Origin: Ramazzottius varieornatus
Lineage: Eukaryota; Tardigrada; Eutardigrada; Parachela; Ramazzottiidae
Assembly: GCA_001949185.1 (NCBI GenBank)
Contig: BDGG01000002.1
Coordinates: forward strand, 3,171,679 to 3,235,678
Length of the DNA: 64,000 nucleotides
Reading direction: 5' to 3'
Positions 50,427 through 61,543 of the stretch are shown here, one piece after another. Below the pieces are notes generated by a model. It worked only from the letters and a program-made list of their open reading frames with translations. It did not search any database and had not been told where the DNA came from. Within the stretch, counting starts at the first letter, position 1. The number at the start of each line of letters is the position of its first letter. Position numbers and translations under genes: made by a program.

Positions 50427-50749
50427 CCGTATAAACCAGTTTCATGCACTAAAAAGTCCCCGTGGGTGGTCCGGCAGGGTTTTTTCCTACGAGTTGCACT
50501 GTGGGTAGGAGGTGACTAGGGTGGCTAGGAGGTCTCGCTTCTGCGTGAGGGCTATCCGAGTAATCTGATCTTCGGTGACAAGGGCTGATTTTTCGATCAG
50601 CACGACCCTTTCGCGGAAGTGCATACAGGCAGGTTTCGAGCTACATGGAGCCGGCACCCATAAGGAATGTATCGTTCCGAGCTCCTTGCCGTGACCGAAC
50701 TTGAAGGTGGAGGTACAGTACTATCGGGCACCAAATCCCGATCCGTGCA
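50427..50749. other. Intergenic between ADAT1 and the convergent unidentified gene
   Basis: 322 bases between the ADAT1 stop and the presumed stop of the minus-strand gene. It contains GGTAGGAGGTGACTAGGGTGG-like simple sequence at about 50505-50545; otherwise nothing definite. Confidence 0.4.
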
Positions 50750-51720
50750 TTACAGGTCAAGTTCGATCTGCCAGGGTGTAAAGAAATCAACACTGACACA
50801 CTCTGGTGTGAGAAATTGCTCTCGGGTGCCTCCAGCTATCCTGTGTAGTCGAACCAAGACGGAACCCTTTTGCTAGAAGCGCAAACTGTTTCAATGTCTA
50901 GCCGTACTACTACTCATGAAAATGGCGGTTCACTGGATGGCGTGCTGTTCTGTAAACAGTACCCGGTCGTTCGCAGTCCGTGACTTACCTTCTTGGGGTT
51001 GTTTTCCATAGTAGAGTTTTGAGGGGTTGAACCAAGTGATACCTTCTGATGTAAGACGAAAACTGGGTGTCAGATATTGAGTAAGCGTTTCGAGCATGCA
51101 TGCTGCAGACCGGTGGCATTCGAGAAGGAGATTCACACTGCAGAATAGAGACTGGTCCCCGGTGATGGTGTAGAACTTCTTCTCTTCATGACCAGCGACG
51201 GCGGGAGAACTGTTGATGTGGTACCCGACCGTGCATGTGGGACATTCATTATCCCACAGGTGAAGCGTTCCCCATCGATAAACTACGAATCCCTGCGCTT
51301 TCTAATTATAAGCCTAGGTCTTGAGAAGCGAAGCTGAAATTTGGGGTTTACGTCTTCTTGACTTTCGCAGCGGTAGGTTTTCCATGGACACGTCGTGTTT
51401 GGTCTTGATGCTTTCTGTTCAACGAACACCGATTGCTCATTTCACATGTGTCGACATCGAATAAGATGGCCCTACCAGCAGAACAAACAAAGATCGCAAA
51501 TGGCCGTCGCCGTTAACTGAGTATGCATGTCGCCTCGTCCGTAATGAGAAAGGCTGGATGATTTAAGTCGCCAGCCTGTAACATTACCAGCAAAAGGGCT
51601 GCATAATCTCCAGAATTCCTTTCGTGGTTTAACCGGCTTTCCCCACTTGTAAACAGCCAGGTTGTCGAATGCCGCCATTGGATACATGTCTGAAACATGG
51701 GAACATGTCAAAAGGCGGGA
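50750..51720 (-). CDS. Unidentified minus-strand gene, at least three exons
   Basis: The product is not recognised. The best exon, 50989-51301 (acceptor TAATTAG, donor GTAAGT), is open for 104 codons: KAQGFVVYRWGTLHLWDNEC, then PTCTVGYHINSSPAVAGHEE, FYTITGDQSLFCSVNLLLEC and SEGITWFNPSKLYYG. It is cysteine-rich and looks extracellular or lumenal. A final exon, 50750-50872, may encode QKGSVLVRLHRIAGGTREQF and end at a TAA after FFTPWQIELDL. An upstream candidate at about 51594-51695 reads MYPMAAFDNLAVYKWGKPVK. The phase between the main and last exon does not fit directly, so an exon is missing from my model. It could be a secreted enzyme or lectin fragment; I do not name it. Confidence 0.4.
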
Positions 51721-52213
51721 TTGTATCACACTCGCTCATATGGCCCATAAGTTGACTCGTCCCCAGTCCGAAATCCGATATTTTTTCTCCGTCCGTTGCA
51801 ATTTGACACAAGGTATGAGAACGCCCTGACCTTGTTTTATCATCCAAAAATTGCACTATGGGACGAAACGCAATGTTTGCCGTATGAACAAGCCCTGCAT
51901 CTGATTAATCCAGGCTAGCGCTTTGCGGCATACTGTATTTTCTTAGAATGGACCAGTGACGTCAATTTGATCAACACTGTCACCGAGCAATAAAAACCAG
52001 AACGAAATTAGCTCATGGCGATCCGCATTGTTTTGGTGGGAAACGACAGGAACTCTTACTGACACCACAGACAAGCCTAATCCTCGCCTACCGTTTGTAT
52101 GTATCGTTCTTGTGCTAATACGGAATACCGATATCGTACTAAGCTCGAGATCATGACCATAAAATCTGTCGTTAAAATCCTGTCGTTGAAATCTCTAAGA
52201 ATTGACCGCCAAA

Positions 52214-54749
52214 ATGGCACACTTTTTTTGTTTTAACCTGCTGCTCTTCATGCATTACTTCCGGCTTGGTGGTTCGTGGCTTTTTCCTAATGATGATTGG
52301 GCTCGGCAATCCAACGACGATCCTGTGACACCCAAAGCTAAAGCCAGGGTATTCGATCGACCCTTCGTCGCAGTCGTTCTGTTGGCCGTGGGGGACACGA
52401 AGACTATTACACCACCAGCTTACAGCCAGATTCCTCCAGACTCCATGAGAATATACTACAATATCACGGGGAACGGACACCCTCTGAGAGTACGTGAAAC
52501 TTGTTTCAGTTCCTTCGTGGCTATAAGCTTGTTGCCGTTGCGACGGTTATCTTCAGATTACAACCACACGTATGGAAATGGGAGATGATCTGAGCGTCTG
52601 CACACCGGGAACCCAAGTTCGAGTCACCGACCAGAGATGTAACGTCACTGTCTATTGTGTTCAGTGGTTTTTGTATTGTATAATTCGTAGTCTTTACGAC
52701 GACTTTGTATCTTAGCTCATTTTAGAAGATCCTCGCGCTATTCTGGCGGCAGCCTGTGGGACAAAGGGTTTCGACGTCAAATCTTACAGCGACAGTGTAG
52801 TAAGTTGCTCTCGTCGTCCAGTGTTTGGTGGTCACTTTATAGAGTTCGATTTCACAACTGGTTCGATTGGCATCTATAGGATTTGGTGTACCTCACTCAG
52901 AAAGCGGAATATCAGTTTGAGTTCACAGTCACAGGTAGGAATCATGGCGAATCTGCCAGACAGACACAAGTTTCTGGCCGTTTTGACAGTGTGTTATCTA
53001 TTGGCTCTGCAGTTATTGCATGTGGGCAGGATGACTATACATGCTCATCTGACTCATCTAAATGTATCCCCTTGGAGAAAATGTGTGACGGTAATGAGGA
53101 CTGCAAGGGTGACAAAAGGCGCATAATTATAACATCAAACGAATGTATGGTACCGCAGGTCGACCGGATTGTCCGAGTGGGGAAGACGAGGTTTGCACGA
53201 ACAAGTGTGGGATACCCGACACCAAACACAGGAAACAGTTTGCCTCAGTAGGCAATCGCATTATCGGTGGGGAAGAAGTGCGTAGCTTTTCTCATCTTCT
53301 TGAGGCATGGTTTGAAGTTCCTTAAGGTATATCTCGTCTACGTTTCTCTGTAGGTTAAAGCTGCAGTTTGGCCTTGGCAAGTTATGCTCATCAATGAACC
53401 GAAAAATCAGATGTGCGGCGGAAGTATAGTAAGCTCAGGTTCTCACACGATCTTCGGCTGTTACCCTGTTCGCAACTGTAGCCGTTGTAGGTTAACACGC
53501 AGTGGATACTGTCTGCGGGCCATTGTTGCAAAGCCACAGGCACTCAAGAGTAATGCTTGTCGTGCGCTGTAGCCAGTCGTTTGCTACCCTTACAGCTTTC
53601 TTGGTGGAGTAATGAGATGTTTCGTTTATCAGTGTTTATGACCCCAGTGGGTTAGTCGTCTACGCGGGTATTCTGGACCGATCGAAAATTACGCCGGCCG
53701 ACAAGAGGCGCGTCGAGAAGATATTTGTCGATCCCAGTTACGTCAGTGAGATGAACTGGATGATGAAGGGGCCCAACTATGACTTTTGCTTACTAAAGCT
53801 GACTGAGGTTTGTTGAGAGCTTCATAATCGCCGAATAGTTACATCTAACAAATTTGAGTTTAGCCGCTCAAGTTCAGCTCAACGATTGCGCCGGTCTGTC
53901 TGGGACGCATGCCGGATCCGCCGCCCAAGATCACATGCTTCACGTCCGGTTGGGGCAACACCCTCGCAGACGACAAAGGGTCAGGTGACAAGACCAGTCA
54001 GATCCTGAAAGAAGCAGAGATCCTCCTTCACCCACTGTCCTACTGTGTAGGCAAAGGACCGGACCAATATCGATCCATGACACCAGAAGCATTGTGCGCG
54101 GGCAGAATTCCCAACGACGCGTAAGAGCCTGTACGGTATGGACAGAAAATGGTCAAGGTGAAATTACTTCCGTTGCAGGTGTCAGGGCGATAGCGGTGGA
54201 CCATTAGTCTGTCGGGTACCCGCATCCGACCCTCTTCAGTGGCAGCTTGTCGGTGTCACTTCCTTTGGCGCGTAAGCATGGCGAATACATATGTGTCATT
54301 ATTTCTCCCAGATCTGCGCCGCTCGGAAAAACTATCTGGGTGCATTCGTTCACTGACGCACTGTACCAATTATCTGTAATGAGAAAGTACTTGAAGCGAT
54401 GATTAGTTGACTTTTCAGTGCCTGTGGCAAAGGGCATCCAGGTGTGTATGGCAAAACTCGCCGAGCCTTACCGTTCATAGCTAAGACGGTGCACGATGAA
54501 GGGAAGGCCGGCTGGACATTAGACACCAGTCTGCCGTCCATGGATCAGTTGACGTTCCGCGCAGTGGACTATGCCATAAAGAATGATAAAGTGGAAGACG
54601 AGTCCGAGTCTTTCTATGGAGGCCAGAAGTTCGTCGAGGAGCCTGCCGGGGTTGCAAACCCGGCGCTCCGTTCGCCAAGACTAGCAATACTTTGTTGGGT
54701 ATCCTTTGCGATTTGGTTGCTTTTAACATTGAGCCTTTGTCATCTTTGA
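52214..54749 (+). CDS. Membrane-anchored CUB-like / LDLa / trypsin serine protease 1
   Basis: A secreted, probably surface-anchored trypsin-fold protease, 556 residues in 12 exons from 52214-52489 to 54419-54749 (others start at 52557, 52729, 52880, 53013, 53159, 53354, 53491, 53633, 53864, 54179). All phases close. A signal peptide ([17 protein letters not shown]) is followed by a divergent CUB-like module, then an LDL-receptor class A repeat ([37 protein letters not shown]). The protease domain starts RIIGGEE. The triad is His in WILSAGHC, Asp in NYDFCLLKL and Ser in [11 protein letters not shown], with SGWGNT and GVTSFGA. The C-terminus ends in a hydrophobic segment ([20 protein letters not shown]), suggesting a membrane or GPI anchor. 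It is a tandem duplicate of the next gene. Trypsin-like specificity is not certain. Confidence 0.9.
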
Positions 54750-54916
54750 ACCATCACAAGATCCGCATCTCGGTCAAGAGTGTGGCTCGGTTGTTGCTGG
54801 TGTTACCAAGCATCGATTGAGACAGAACTTGCTTACAAGACATTTTCGGAACCTCATAAATAGTTTCGCAACGGTCGGTACTTGCACTATGCATATTAAG
54901 TTGTATTAACTGCGCC

Positions 54917-57270
54917 ATGTTTAACACCAAAGATACTGTTCCCCCGAGCTTCTGGAGGATGTTTCTGGGGTTTGCCGTTAACACCAGTGCACCTCCCTGT
55001 ACGGCTGAAACTGGTGGAGCCTCAGTTGTTATTGATCTGGACAGAGTAGGCGTAACAAGGACCATTTCGATAACGAATGCAACATTGAGCCCACGAATGT
55101 ACATTATAAGGGGAAACGGTTATCCTATTCGGGTTAGCTAGAACACCGGTATTTTTCTGATCTGATAAACTGCTCTTGTGTGCGCAAGCTGTTCCGTAGG
55201 TTCGTTCACTGACCATGAAAATGGGTGAGGATTTCCTAGGAGAGGACGAGGACGACGGCGTATGCCTGCCAGAGAACAAGTTGATGATCACTGACTCGAA
55301 ATGTACAGTAAGCGCATAAACGCAGCCAAGATCGCGGTAAAGCGAATGCACTAAAGGCGGCGTTGATAGTGAGTTTTGTTTGTGAAGTGTAGACCCGGAA
55401 TACCCGATGGTAGCTACGTGCGGTGCGCTGGGATTTAACAGAACGTCGTACAGTGACCAACTGGTACGTGCAGAAAATCAGACGCCGTTTTTTTCCAGCA
55501 GCAGAAACCGAATTTCAAGCTCGAAGACTCTGCTCTGTAGAACATCACATACAGCATGTCTGCTGGGAACGAATTCTCCATTGAAGTGACAGGCAAGCAG
55601 CTCGGCGTGAAATACAACTTGAGATTAATATTTTTCTGCTGAAGAACATGTTCTCGTTGCAGCGATTGCGTGTGCGGCAGATAGTTTTACATGCTCTTCA
55701 AATAAGGCTAAATGTGTACGTGCGGACCAATTGTGCGACGGTAAGCAAATGACTCTACGCTGCTGTTCTCAGTATGTGAGCACATGCAGGCGGAATGTTT
55801 CAGGCCGTCGAGACTGTCCAGAAGGTGAAGATGAAATTTGTTCCGAGCAATGCGGCTTATCCGAGAAGGACTACACTCGTGCAAAGTCGAACACATTCTC
55901 CAACCGGATAGTTGGTGGTGAAGAGTCCGTACCTAATGCTTGGCCATGGCAAGTACTGTTGAACATCATGGGTCCCACGACGAACCACACGTGTGGCGGA
56001 AGTATTGTGCGTCTTTCTCTCGTATCCGCTTTTAACGTACTGTACAATCATGTCACAGAATTTTCAGATCAGCCAACAATGGGTCCTTACCGCTGCGCAC
56101 TGCTGTTACAAACGATCCGTGACTCTAAATCTATTACAGTGCGGTACCCGAAACGGAATCTTACCTTTTGCTCAACTACGATGACCATAACTCAGTATTT
56201 AGACCGTTCAAAGCCAACGCTATGGAAGTTTGGGTTGGGCTACATGATCGCCGCACGGTCAACCGAAAGCGCCAGATTATGACCGTGATGAAAATCTTCC
56301 CAAATCCATCGTACACCGAAAGGTACAACTATGTGCTACCGGCGCTCAACCATGACACGTGCTTGTTGCTGCTAACCCAGGTAACCTCATGTCAGTAAAC
56401 AGTAGCGGTGGTGGACTAACCTATCTCTGTCTGTAGCCCCTCAACTACAGTTCGAAAGTGCAACCTGTCTGCTTGGCTCAGTTGCCCGAACCGCCACCTG
56501 GTACCCCATGTTTCATCTCGGGATGGGGTAATGTGCAGGAAGCAGAATACGGTGATAATACTGACTACACCAGTCCCGTACTTCGTGAGGCTGTAGTGAA
56601 CGTCGCTACAGTCAATCAATGCGTCAACAGTGACCATTATCCTGGGCTAACACCGGAGATGGTCTGTGCTGGAAGAGATGCCAAAGACACGTAGGTCCAG
56701 CCTCTAATTTCTGCAGTTGCGCGGTCAGTCATTTATCGGTGTTACAGATGTCAAGGGGATAGCGGCGGACCATTGGTTTGTCGAGTTCCGGCTTCGAACC
56801 CGATCAAATGGGCGTTGGCTGGTGTGACATCTTTCGGCGCGTAAGCAATTCGCTCAGAATGTATCTTTCTGCGGCTGAGATGAACCAATTTCGCACACTA
56901 TAGGGGATGTGCGAAGCATCCAGGAATTTATGCGCGCACTCGAAGAGCGCTACCGTGGATCGCAGATCTGCTCTATAATCTTTCTTACACGGGATGGTTT
57001 ATGAACGTGACCGTCAAGCCGTACGATCCATCGCTTAAGTACACGAAGAAAGACTATGCAGTTGTCATACCGAAAGAGAATGGTTCAGTTCACATACCGG
57101 ATTTTGAAACAACGGACTTGCAGCCAGGTGGAAGTTTGCCATTGCAGCTGAATGCAGCAGAAAACGGGCGGAAGAACGAATCTGTGTACCCTTCGACTTG
57201 CTCGTTAGCGCAACCGGGCTTACTAATTTTGCTGACCGCACTGGTGACTGTCGTACAGAACATTAAGTGA
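54917..57270 (+). CDS. CUB-like / LDLa / trypsin serine protease 2 (tandem paralogue, one frame break)
   Basis: Paralogue of protease 1 with nearly the same exon map: 54917-55132, 55200-55302, 55393-55463, 55541-55592, 55663-55740, 55804-56006, 56068-56118, 56140-56380, 56437-56690, 56748-56840, 56904-57270. It shows a CUB-like part, an LDLa repeat ([32 protein letters not shown]), NRIVGGEE, His in [10 protein letters not shown], Asp in NHDTCLLLL, Ser in [11 protein letters not shown], and a hydrophobic end ([14 protein letters not shown]). It lacks the intron that splits protease 1 after GGEE. The intron after 55592 has a GC donor. Between 56118 and 56140 only 21 bases separate two exons and the phase is off by two, so there is either an indel or a mutated exon. 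No clear signal peptide is found; an upstream exon is likely missing. Confidence 0.82.
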
Positions 57271-58313
57271 TTGATTAACCATTTTTTCGAAGTTTTAGAA
57301 GGTTGAATTTGTTTTAGAACACCGAATTGGTTGTAAGATTGATGGTTCACACTATCTGGAGTATACGCACGACAAGAAATTATGGGTCAGGCGGAAAAGA
57401 CCGCAAAAGCGAAAAGTGTCCTAATGGGCGGTGTCCAGGGTTGCCTCCTTTCAATCTTTGACGGCAATTTATTGCAGGCTTCGCTCCCGATGCGCTTCCA
57501 TACCCCAGACACTGCAGACTCTCTCAAGCCATAGCCTTCCTTCGTCAAACTCTCCGCTGTCATGCTGCGACTGTAATTGAATTTTCATCGAAGCCAAAAT
57601 GCGAACTCTTTGGTCGTCAGAATTCGGGGAAGGCATTTTCAACTTCGCGAGAAATTCCAAAATGGTGAAGAGAAAGCCCAGAAGATTATTGATCAGTCGA
57701 TCCAGAATTCAGTCGAATCGGTTGATTGGGGATTTTTCTATACGAGTTCAAAATCTGTCCAAATAGTAGGGATCACCCTGTATTGCTCATCGTGACTTCG
57801 CCTAGATGGCTGGCTACTCTGAAGAACTCGCCAAAACGTTTCACGGGTTCGATCCGGGTCTTTCTTCATGACTCCTGACAACGACAGTGCACAACCTCGA
57901 ATAGAGTTTTCTCCGAGTTTCAGTGAAGAATCAATTTTGCTAGCTAAAGATCATCCAAGACCTATTTATGTTCTGTACAGCTCTAACCCAGTACCGGTAG
58001 TGTCAAGGGAAGCCTCGCAGCATTTGACAGCACAGCCGACCGCGCTGTCACAGGTCGCAGTTTATCTCAGCGGGAAACAAATACCCGCTACTCCAGATAG
58101 TATTTTTCCCCTAGTGCCGTCCCATCGCCAGGGGCCACCACCCGTTAAAGAAGATGTCCATGACTTAACGTAGAACAAGTCTAAACGTGCATCAGTTCGT
58201 AGGCAGAAGCGGAACATTCGACTGACCTAGTTTTGTGAGCTGATCGACCATCACGCTCCACAATACGTCAATCAAACTAAGCGTATGTAATCAATCGCTT
58301 ATTTCAATACTGC
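57271..58313. other. Between protease 2 and the low-complexity gene
   Basis: No gene that I can support. A 101-residue open frame (57868-58173, MTPDNDSAQPRIEFSP..., Ser/Pro-rich) starts at ATG but has no recognisable domain and no splice partners. Plus-strand frame 57577-57795 likewise. Either could be a small lineage-specific gene. Confidence 0.35.
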
Positions 58314-59501
58314 CTATAAACTGACAGTATCTGAGGCTGGAGTTCTAATCTGGAACAATGTTGATAACACCCAGTGTGCTGTTGGCTCCTCCGCCCATTC
58401 CAGCACTCGCAACCGAACTCTGCGCCGCGGCAAAGTCAGAACATTACCGTTGCTCCCCACTATTGCGACTTCAGCGTCCACTAGGCTTCCAGTGTTAATA
58501 TCGGGAAGCTGCACCCCAATGACTGCGCAAATACCAACCAAGAAATCGGTAGCAGAACAAACCCCTTACCGCCCCCATTTCCGTTCCCTCCGTTACCGCC
58601 ATTTCCACCTCCATTGTAGCCACCATTGCTTCCGCCGACACCGCTGTTTCCATTTCCGTTGTTACCTATCCCTCCGGCCGGATTGACGACGACGTTGCCA
58701 TTGCTTCCGATACTAAAACCGTTCGCACCGAAGAGACTCATAAGTGTAGCCGACTGTGCGCTAGTCGCCATTGCACTACCGCCCATGCCGCTGTTACCAG
58801 CTATAGTACCTACCACCATGCCACCATTTCCGAAAAATATGTTACTGACATACTGGTTAAAGACGGGCAACCTGATCTTCTTCTCGTTGCTGTTGCTGTT
58901 GTTGCTGTTGTTGTTGCTATAGCTGAGCGGATTTGAATACGAGGTACTGCTACCCGCTATGCGGGGACTGCATGCTGCTTCCGTACGAAGGGCTCGGATA
59001 GGCGGATGCGGGCATCGCTGGAGAAGCGTAATATCCGTAGGAAGGGCTGCCGCGTGTGGAAGCAGGAATGACTGGCACGCCTTGATAAATTGGAGCTGGT
59101 GCCATCGGAGCTGGTCCGCCGTAGATTCCATGGGTAGGATTCTGGTACGTCTGAACTGAGGCGGGTGGCAAGGCGTAGGAAGGGCTCTGATATGAAGAAG
59201 AGGGCGTCGATACCGAAGGATAACCACCATACGAGGGACTCCGGTAGGCAGAAGTCGGTGTTGCCGGCGGACTGTATTCTCCGCCGTACGAAGCCTGACC
59301 GTACTGGGCACTAGCCGCTTTGGTTAAGCAGCAAACATTATAGCCGTCAGCAACCACATTTCTGCTGGGTAGAGTTCCAGATAAACAACAGAAATGAACC
59401 ACATCCGAGGACAAAATGAAGTAAGGTCTATTAACACCCTGATTACCACCGTACTCATTGTGAGTACAATACGGCACTCTTCCGCTCCCAATAATTTCCA
59501 T
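58314..59501 (-). CDS. Low-complexity Tyr/Pro/Ser- and Gly/Asn-rich protein, probably secreted
   Basis: No known family. The first part (59330-58954) is a repeat-bearing chain with units like SAYRSPSYGG, SSYQSPSYAL, TRGSPSYGYY and SAYPSPSYGS, i.e. S-P-S-Y-G motifs spaced by Pro/Ala. The second part (58916-58569) runs YSNNNSNNSNSNEKK-like, then is Gly/Asn-rich (GGIGNNGNGNSGVGGSNGG). The two parts are in different frames; removing a GT-AG stretch of only 37 bases (58917-58953) joins them in phase. The next exon (58314-58522) starts IGVQLPDINTGSLVDAE, though an alternative frame near 58447-58355 (SDFAAAQSSVASAGMGGG, ending INIVPD) also looks coding. A possible signal MWLLTAIMFAA lies at about 59359, one frame off. 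Such composition suits extracellular matrix, cuticle or eggshell proteins (inference). Confidence 0.6.
58883..58921 (-). repeat. CAA/CAG trinucleotide run
   Basis: About 11 CAA/CAG triplets in a row on the minus strand, immediately after the putative 37-base intron. In the frame that continues into the Gly/Asn-rich part they are read as AAC/AGC (Asn/Ser), not as Gln. Confidence 0.7.
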
Positions 59502-60278
59502 TTTGCCCGGTTTGAATCAAACTTTTTTTCTTTGCCTGGTCTGCGGTCTTATCACAGAAGGGCAGCTGATAACCACTGGTCAGTACAACTTCCGCAGGCT
59601 GGAAAACATCCTTACAATTTCGGGCAGTTTCGGGGGTATGTTAGATTTCATGTCTTTGCTCGAGATACATACCTACCATCTGTTTAGAAAAAAATTGAAA
59701 CATTAAGGAGAGCTTCCTCTACCGATACTAGGCTTGGGGTGAACTTGGTGTCATCGGTGCGTCCAGAAAAAAATCAAAACGGCCACGGCTACTTTTCCCA
59801 AGTTGGCCTTTGCGGCCTGTCAATCTCAACAATTTCGAAATTCTGAAAGTTGTCTATTGGTTAATTTGGGGTACGCCTTCCCTCTTCCTCCAGTCAAAGT
59901 TTTGTGCTCACAGTGAGTACGCTAGTAATCTGCCGACACAAAAAGCTTGGTATTCAGGGTGTTAAACAGAGTGAATAAGAAACCCCAAATTGACGATTTA
60001 CGCCGCGAACAGACGCGCACTCGGACGAGCGAACGTTAAACGCACATCCCCGAGAGCCAGCTTTCAAGGCTAACGAGTCAGATCAGATGGCAGTGTGCTT
60101 GACTCTGCTCGTATGGTGGAACGGTTTTTCCCCACCAGTTTGTAGCTGTTTACCACAACAGAACAGTGGTGAACATCAAGAAGATGAGTAAGATTACTAC
60201 AAAAGAGTTTCTCCGAACAGATCAGCATGAATTTTTCTTACAATAGAGATTAGCTGCCATCTCTGACTATGAAAACTG
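59502..60278. other. No gene recognised
   Basis: This is the 5' flank of the low-complexity gene and the left flank of the pogo-like fragment. Open frames lack domains. I found no terminal repeats for the transposase fragment here. Confidence 0.35.
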
Positions 60279-60800
60279 ATGTCTAAAAAATCTGGCTTTT
60301 TTCTCGTAGGCGCGAAGAATGTTGAAGCCGGTGGCCAGTCGATTAACTCCACCACCCATTCCTATACGATACAGCCAGTGGTTTCCATGAGTGGAGAATG
60401 GAAGGTACCTGTATTGTTTATGGTAATGCAAGAGTCAGGCGGGAGGTCCGGACCTATCGTCGCGAAGAAAGTAGAAAGTGTTACAAGGAAGTGTGGTAAC
60501 GTATACGTTACAGCTTCGTCATCCGGAACAGTTACGAAGGAGCTACTGCGCGAATTTTTCGAGAGAGTGTACGGGGAGCACGTCGACGAGGATACTGTGT
60601 AGCTGGTCGATTCGTTCTCAACGTACAAAGATCGGCAGTTCTTGCAAAACATGCAGCACAAAGTCGAGTTGCTCACTATTCCTCCAAAAACGACTGGTCT
60701 CGTCCAGCCGCTCGACGTCTACGGCTTTGGAAAAGCTACTTGGAAAAGCTACTTCCGGATGTGCTTCGAAAGATTTCTGATTGACATGATTGACTTCGAG
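60279..60800 (+). pseudogene. Pogo/Tigger-like (DDE_1) transposase fragment
   Basis: Catalytic part of a Tc1/mariner-pogo type transposase: HSYTIQPVVSMSGEWKVPVL, FMVMQESGGRSGP, then a TAG at 60600 just after VDEDTV, followed by LVDSFSTYKDRQFLQN (second Asp) and IPPKTTGLVQPLDVYGFGKA (third Asp). A duplicated GGAAAAGCTACTT at about 60728-60750 suggests a small tandem slip. The N-terminal DNA-binding half is absent. It is a dead fragment. Its relation to the psq-HTH element at 29416 is possible in type, but unproven. Confidence 0.8.
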
Positions 60801-60860
60801 TTATTTCATAGAGAAAATTGTATAGTCGCTAATTTCCAGACAGTTTACTTCTCATCGTGA

Positions 60861-61543
60861 CACTAATCTGTGGAAGTATTCCTTTCACAAGTCCGGGTGC
60901 TCCGACGAAAAACCCGATGTGTTCCCCGATCCGGTCGAGTTTGCTTTCCCGAAAAGCGCCCTCTATTGTGATTGTTGCGAACCTCGCAAACTACAGTTCG
61001 TCAGATGCTCCTGATGTAAGGACACGTTGTGTTTTGACTGCTTTGTGACTGACTATCACAACTGTGAAAAGTTTTTACCATAAAACCGGTTTATGTGAGT
61101 CTGTCTTATCGTCCTGTATCGATTTCTCTTCGTGTGAATACGAAGCAGTCGGAAATCCTGATTTTTGGAACTAGTTCATGGTGTTTCCATATATTTTCAG
61201 TTAATAAACCGATGTCTTCGAGAATTTCTGTGGAGACAGGGCATGGTTATTCGTCGTTCTTCCTGATACTTTGTAGAGAGCCATGAGTATCAGCTATCAC
61301 GTGAAATCATTTCTATCGTGATCGGCGAGTGACATGGTCTGAAGGTTCCCTCGTCAGCACGATAAACTGCCGTATTCTACTGCACGCTTTGCTTCGCACT
61401 TTCAGGTTCAAAAGGCCGATAGCTGATCTGACGTGAAGCATTTTACATTGTACAATACTACATTAGTACTGCAGGTTTTGCGAAGCTGCGATATATCCTC
61501 ACTAGTTTCATCAGCAACGGTATCGGAGCAAAAGCAACTCAAA
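60861..61543. other. Upstream of the cupin gene
   Basis: No supportable exon was found in about 680 bases. It contains the 5' flank and 5' UTR of the gene that starts at 61544. Confidence 0.4.

Noticed and set aside
57780-57862. Possible tRNA around GGGTTCGATCCGGG
   Set aside because: Only the B-box-like word fits; no acceptor stem, anticodon arm or A box can be folded with it.
58481-59311. Single 276-codon minus frame as one protein
   Set aside because: Its first part is a shadow of the SPSYG-repeat frame, with unlikely composition; only the Gly/Asn-rich part is probably coding.
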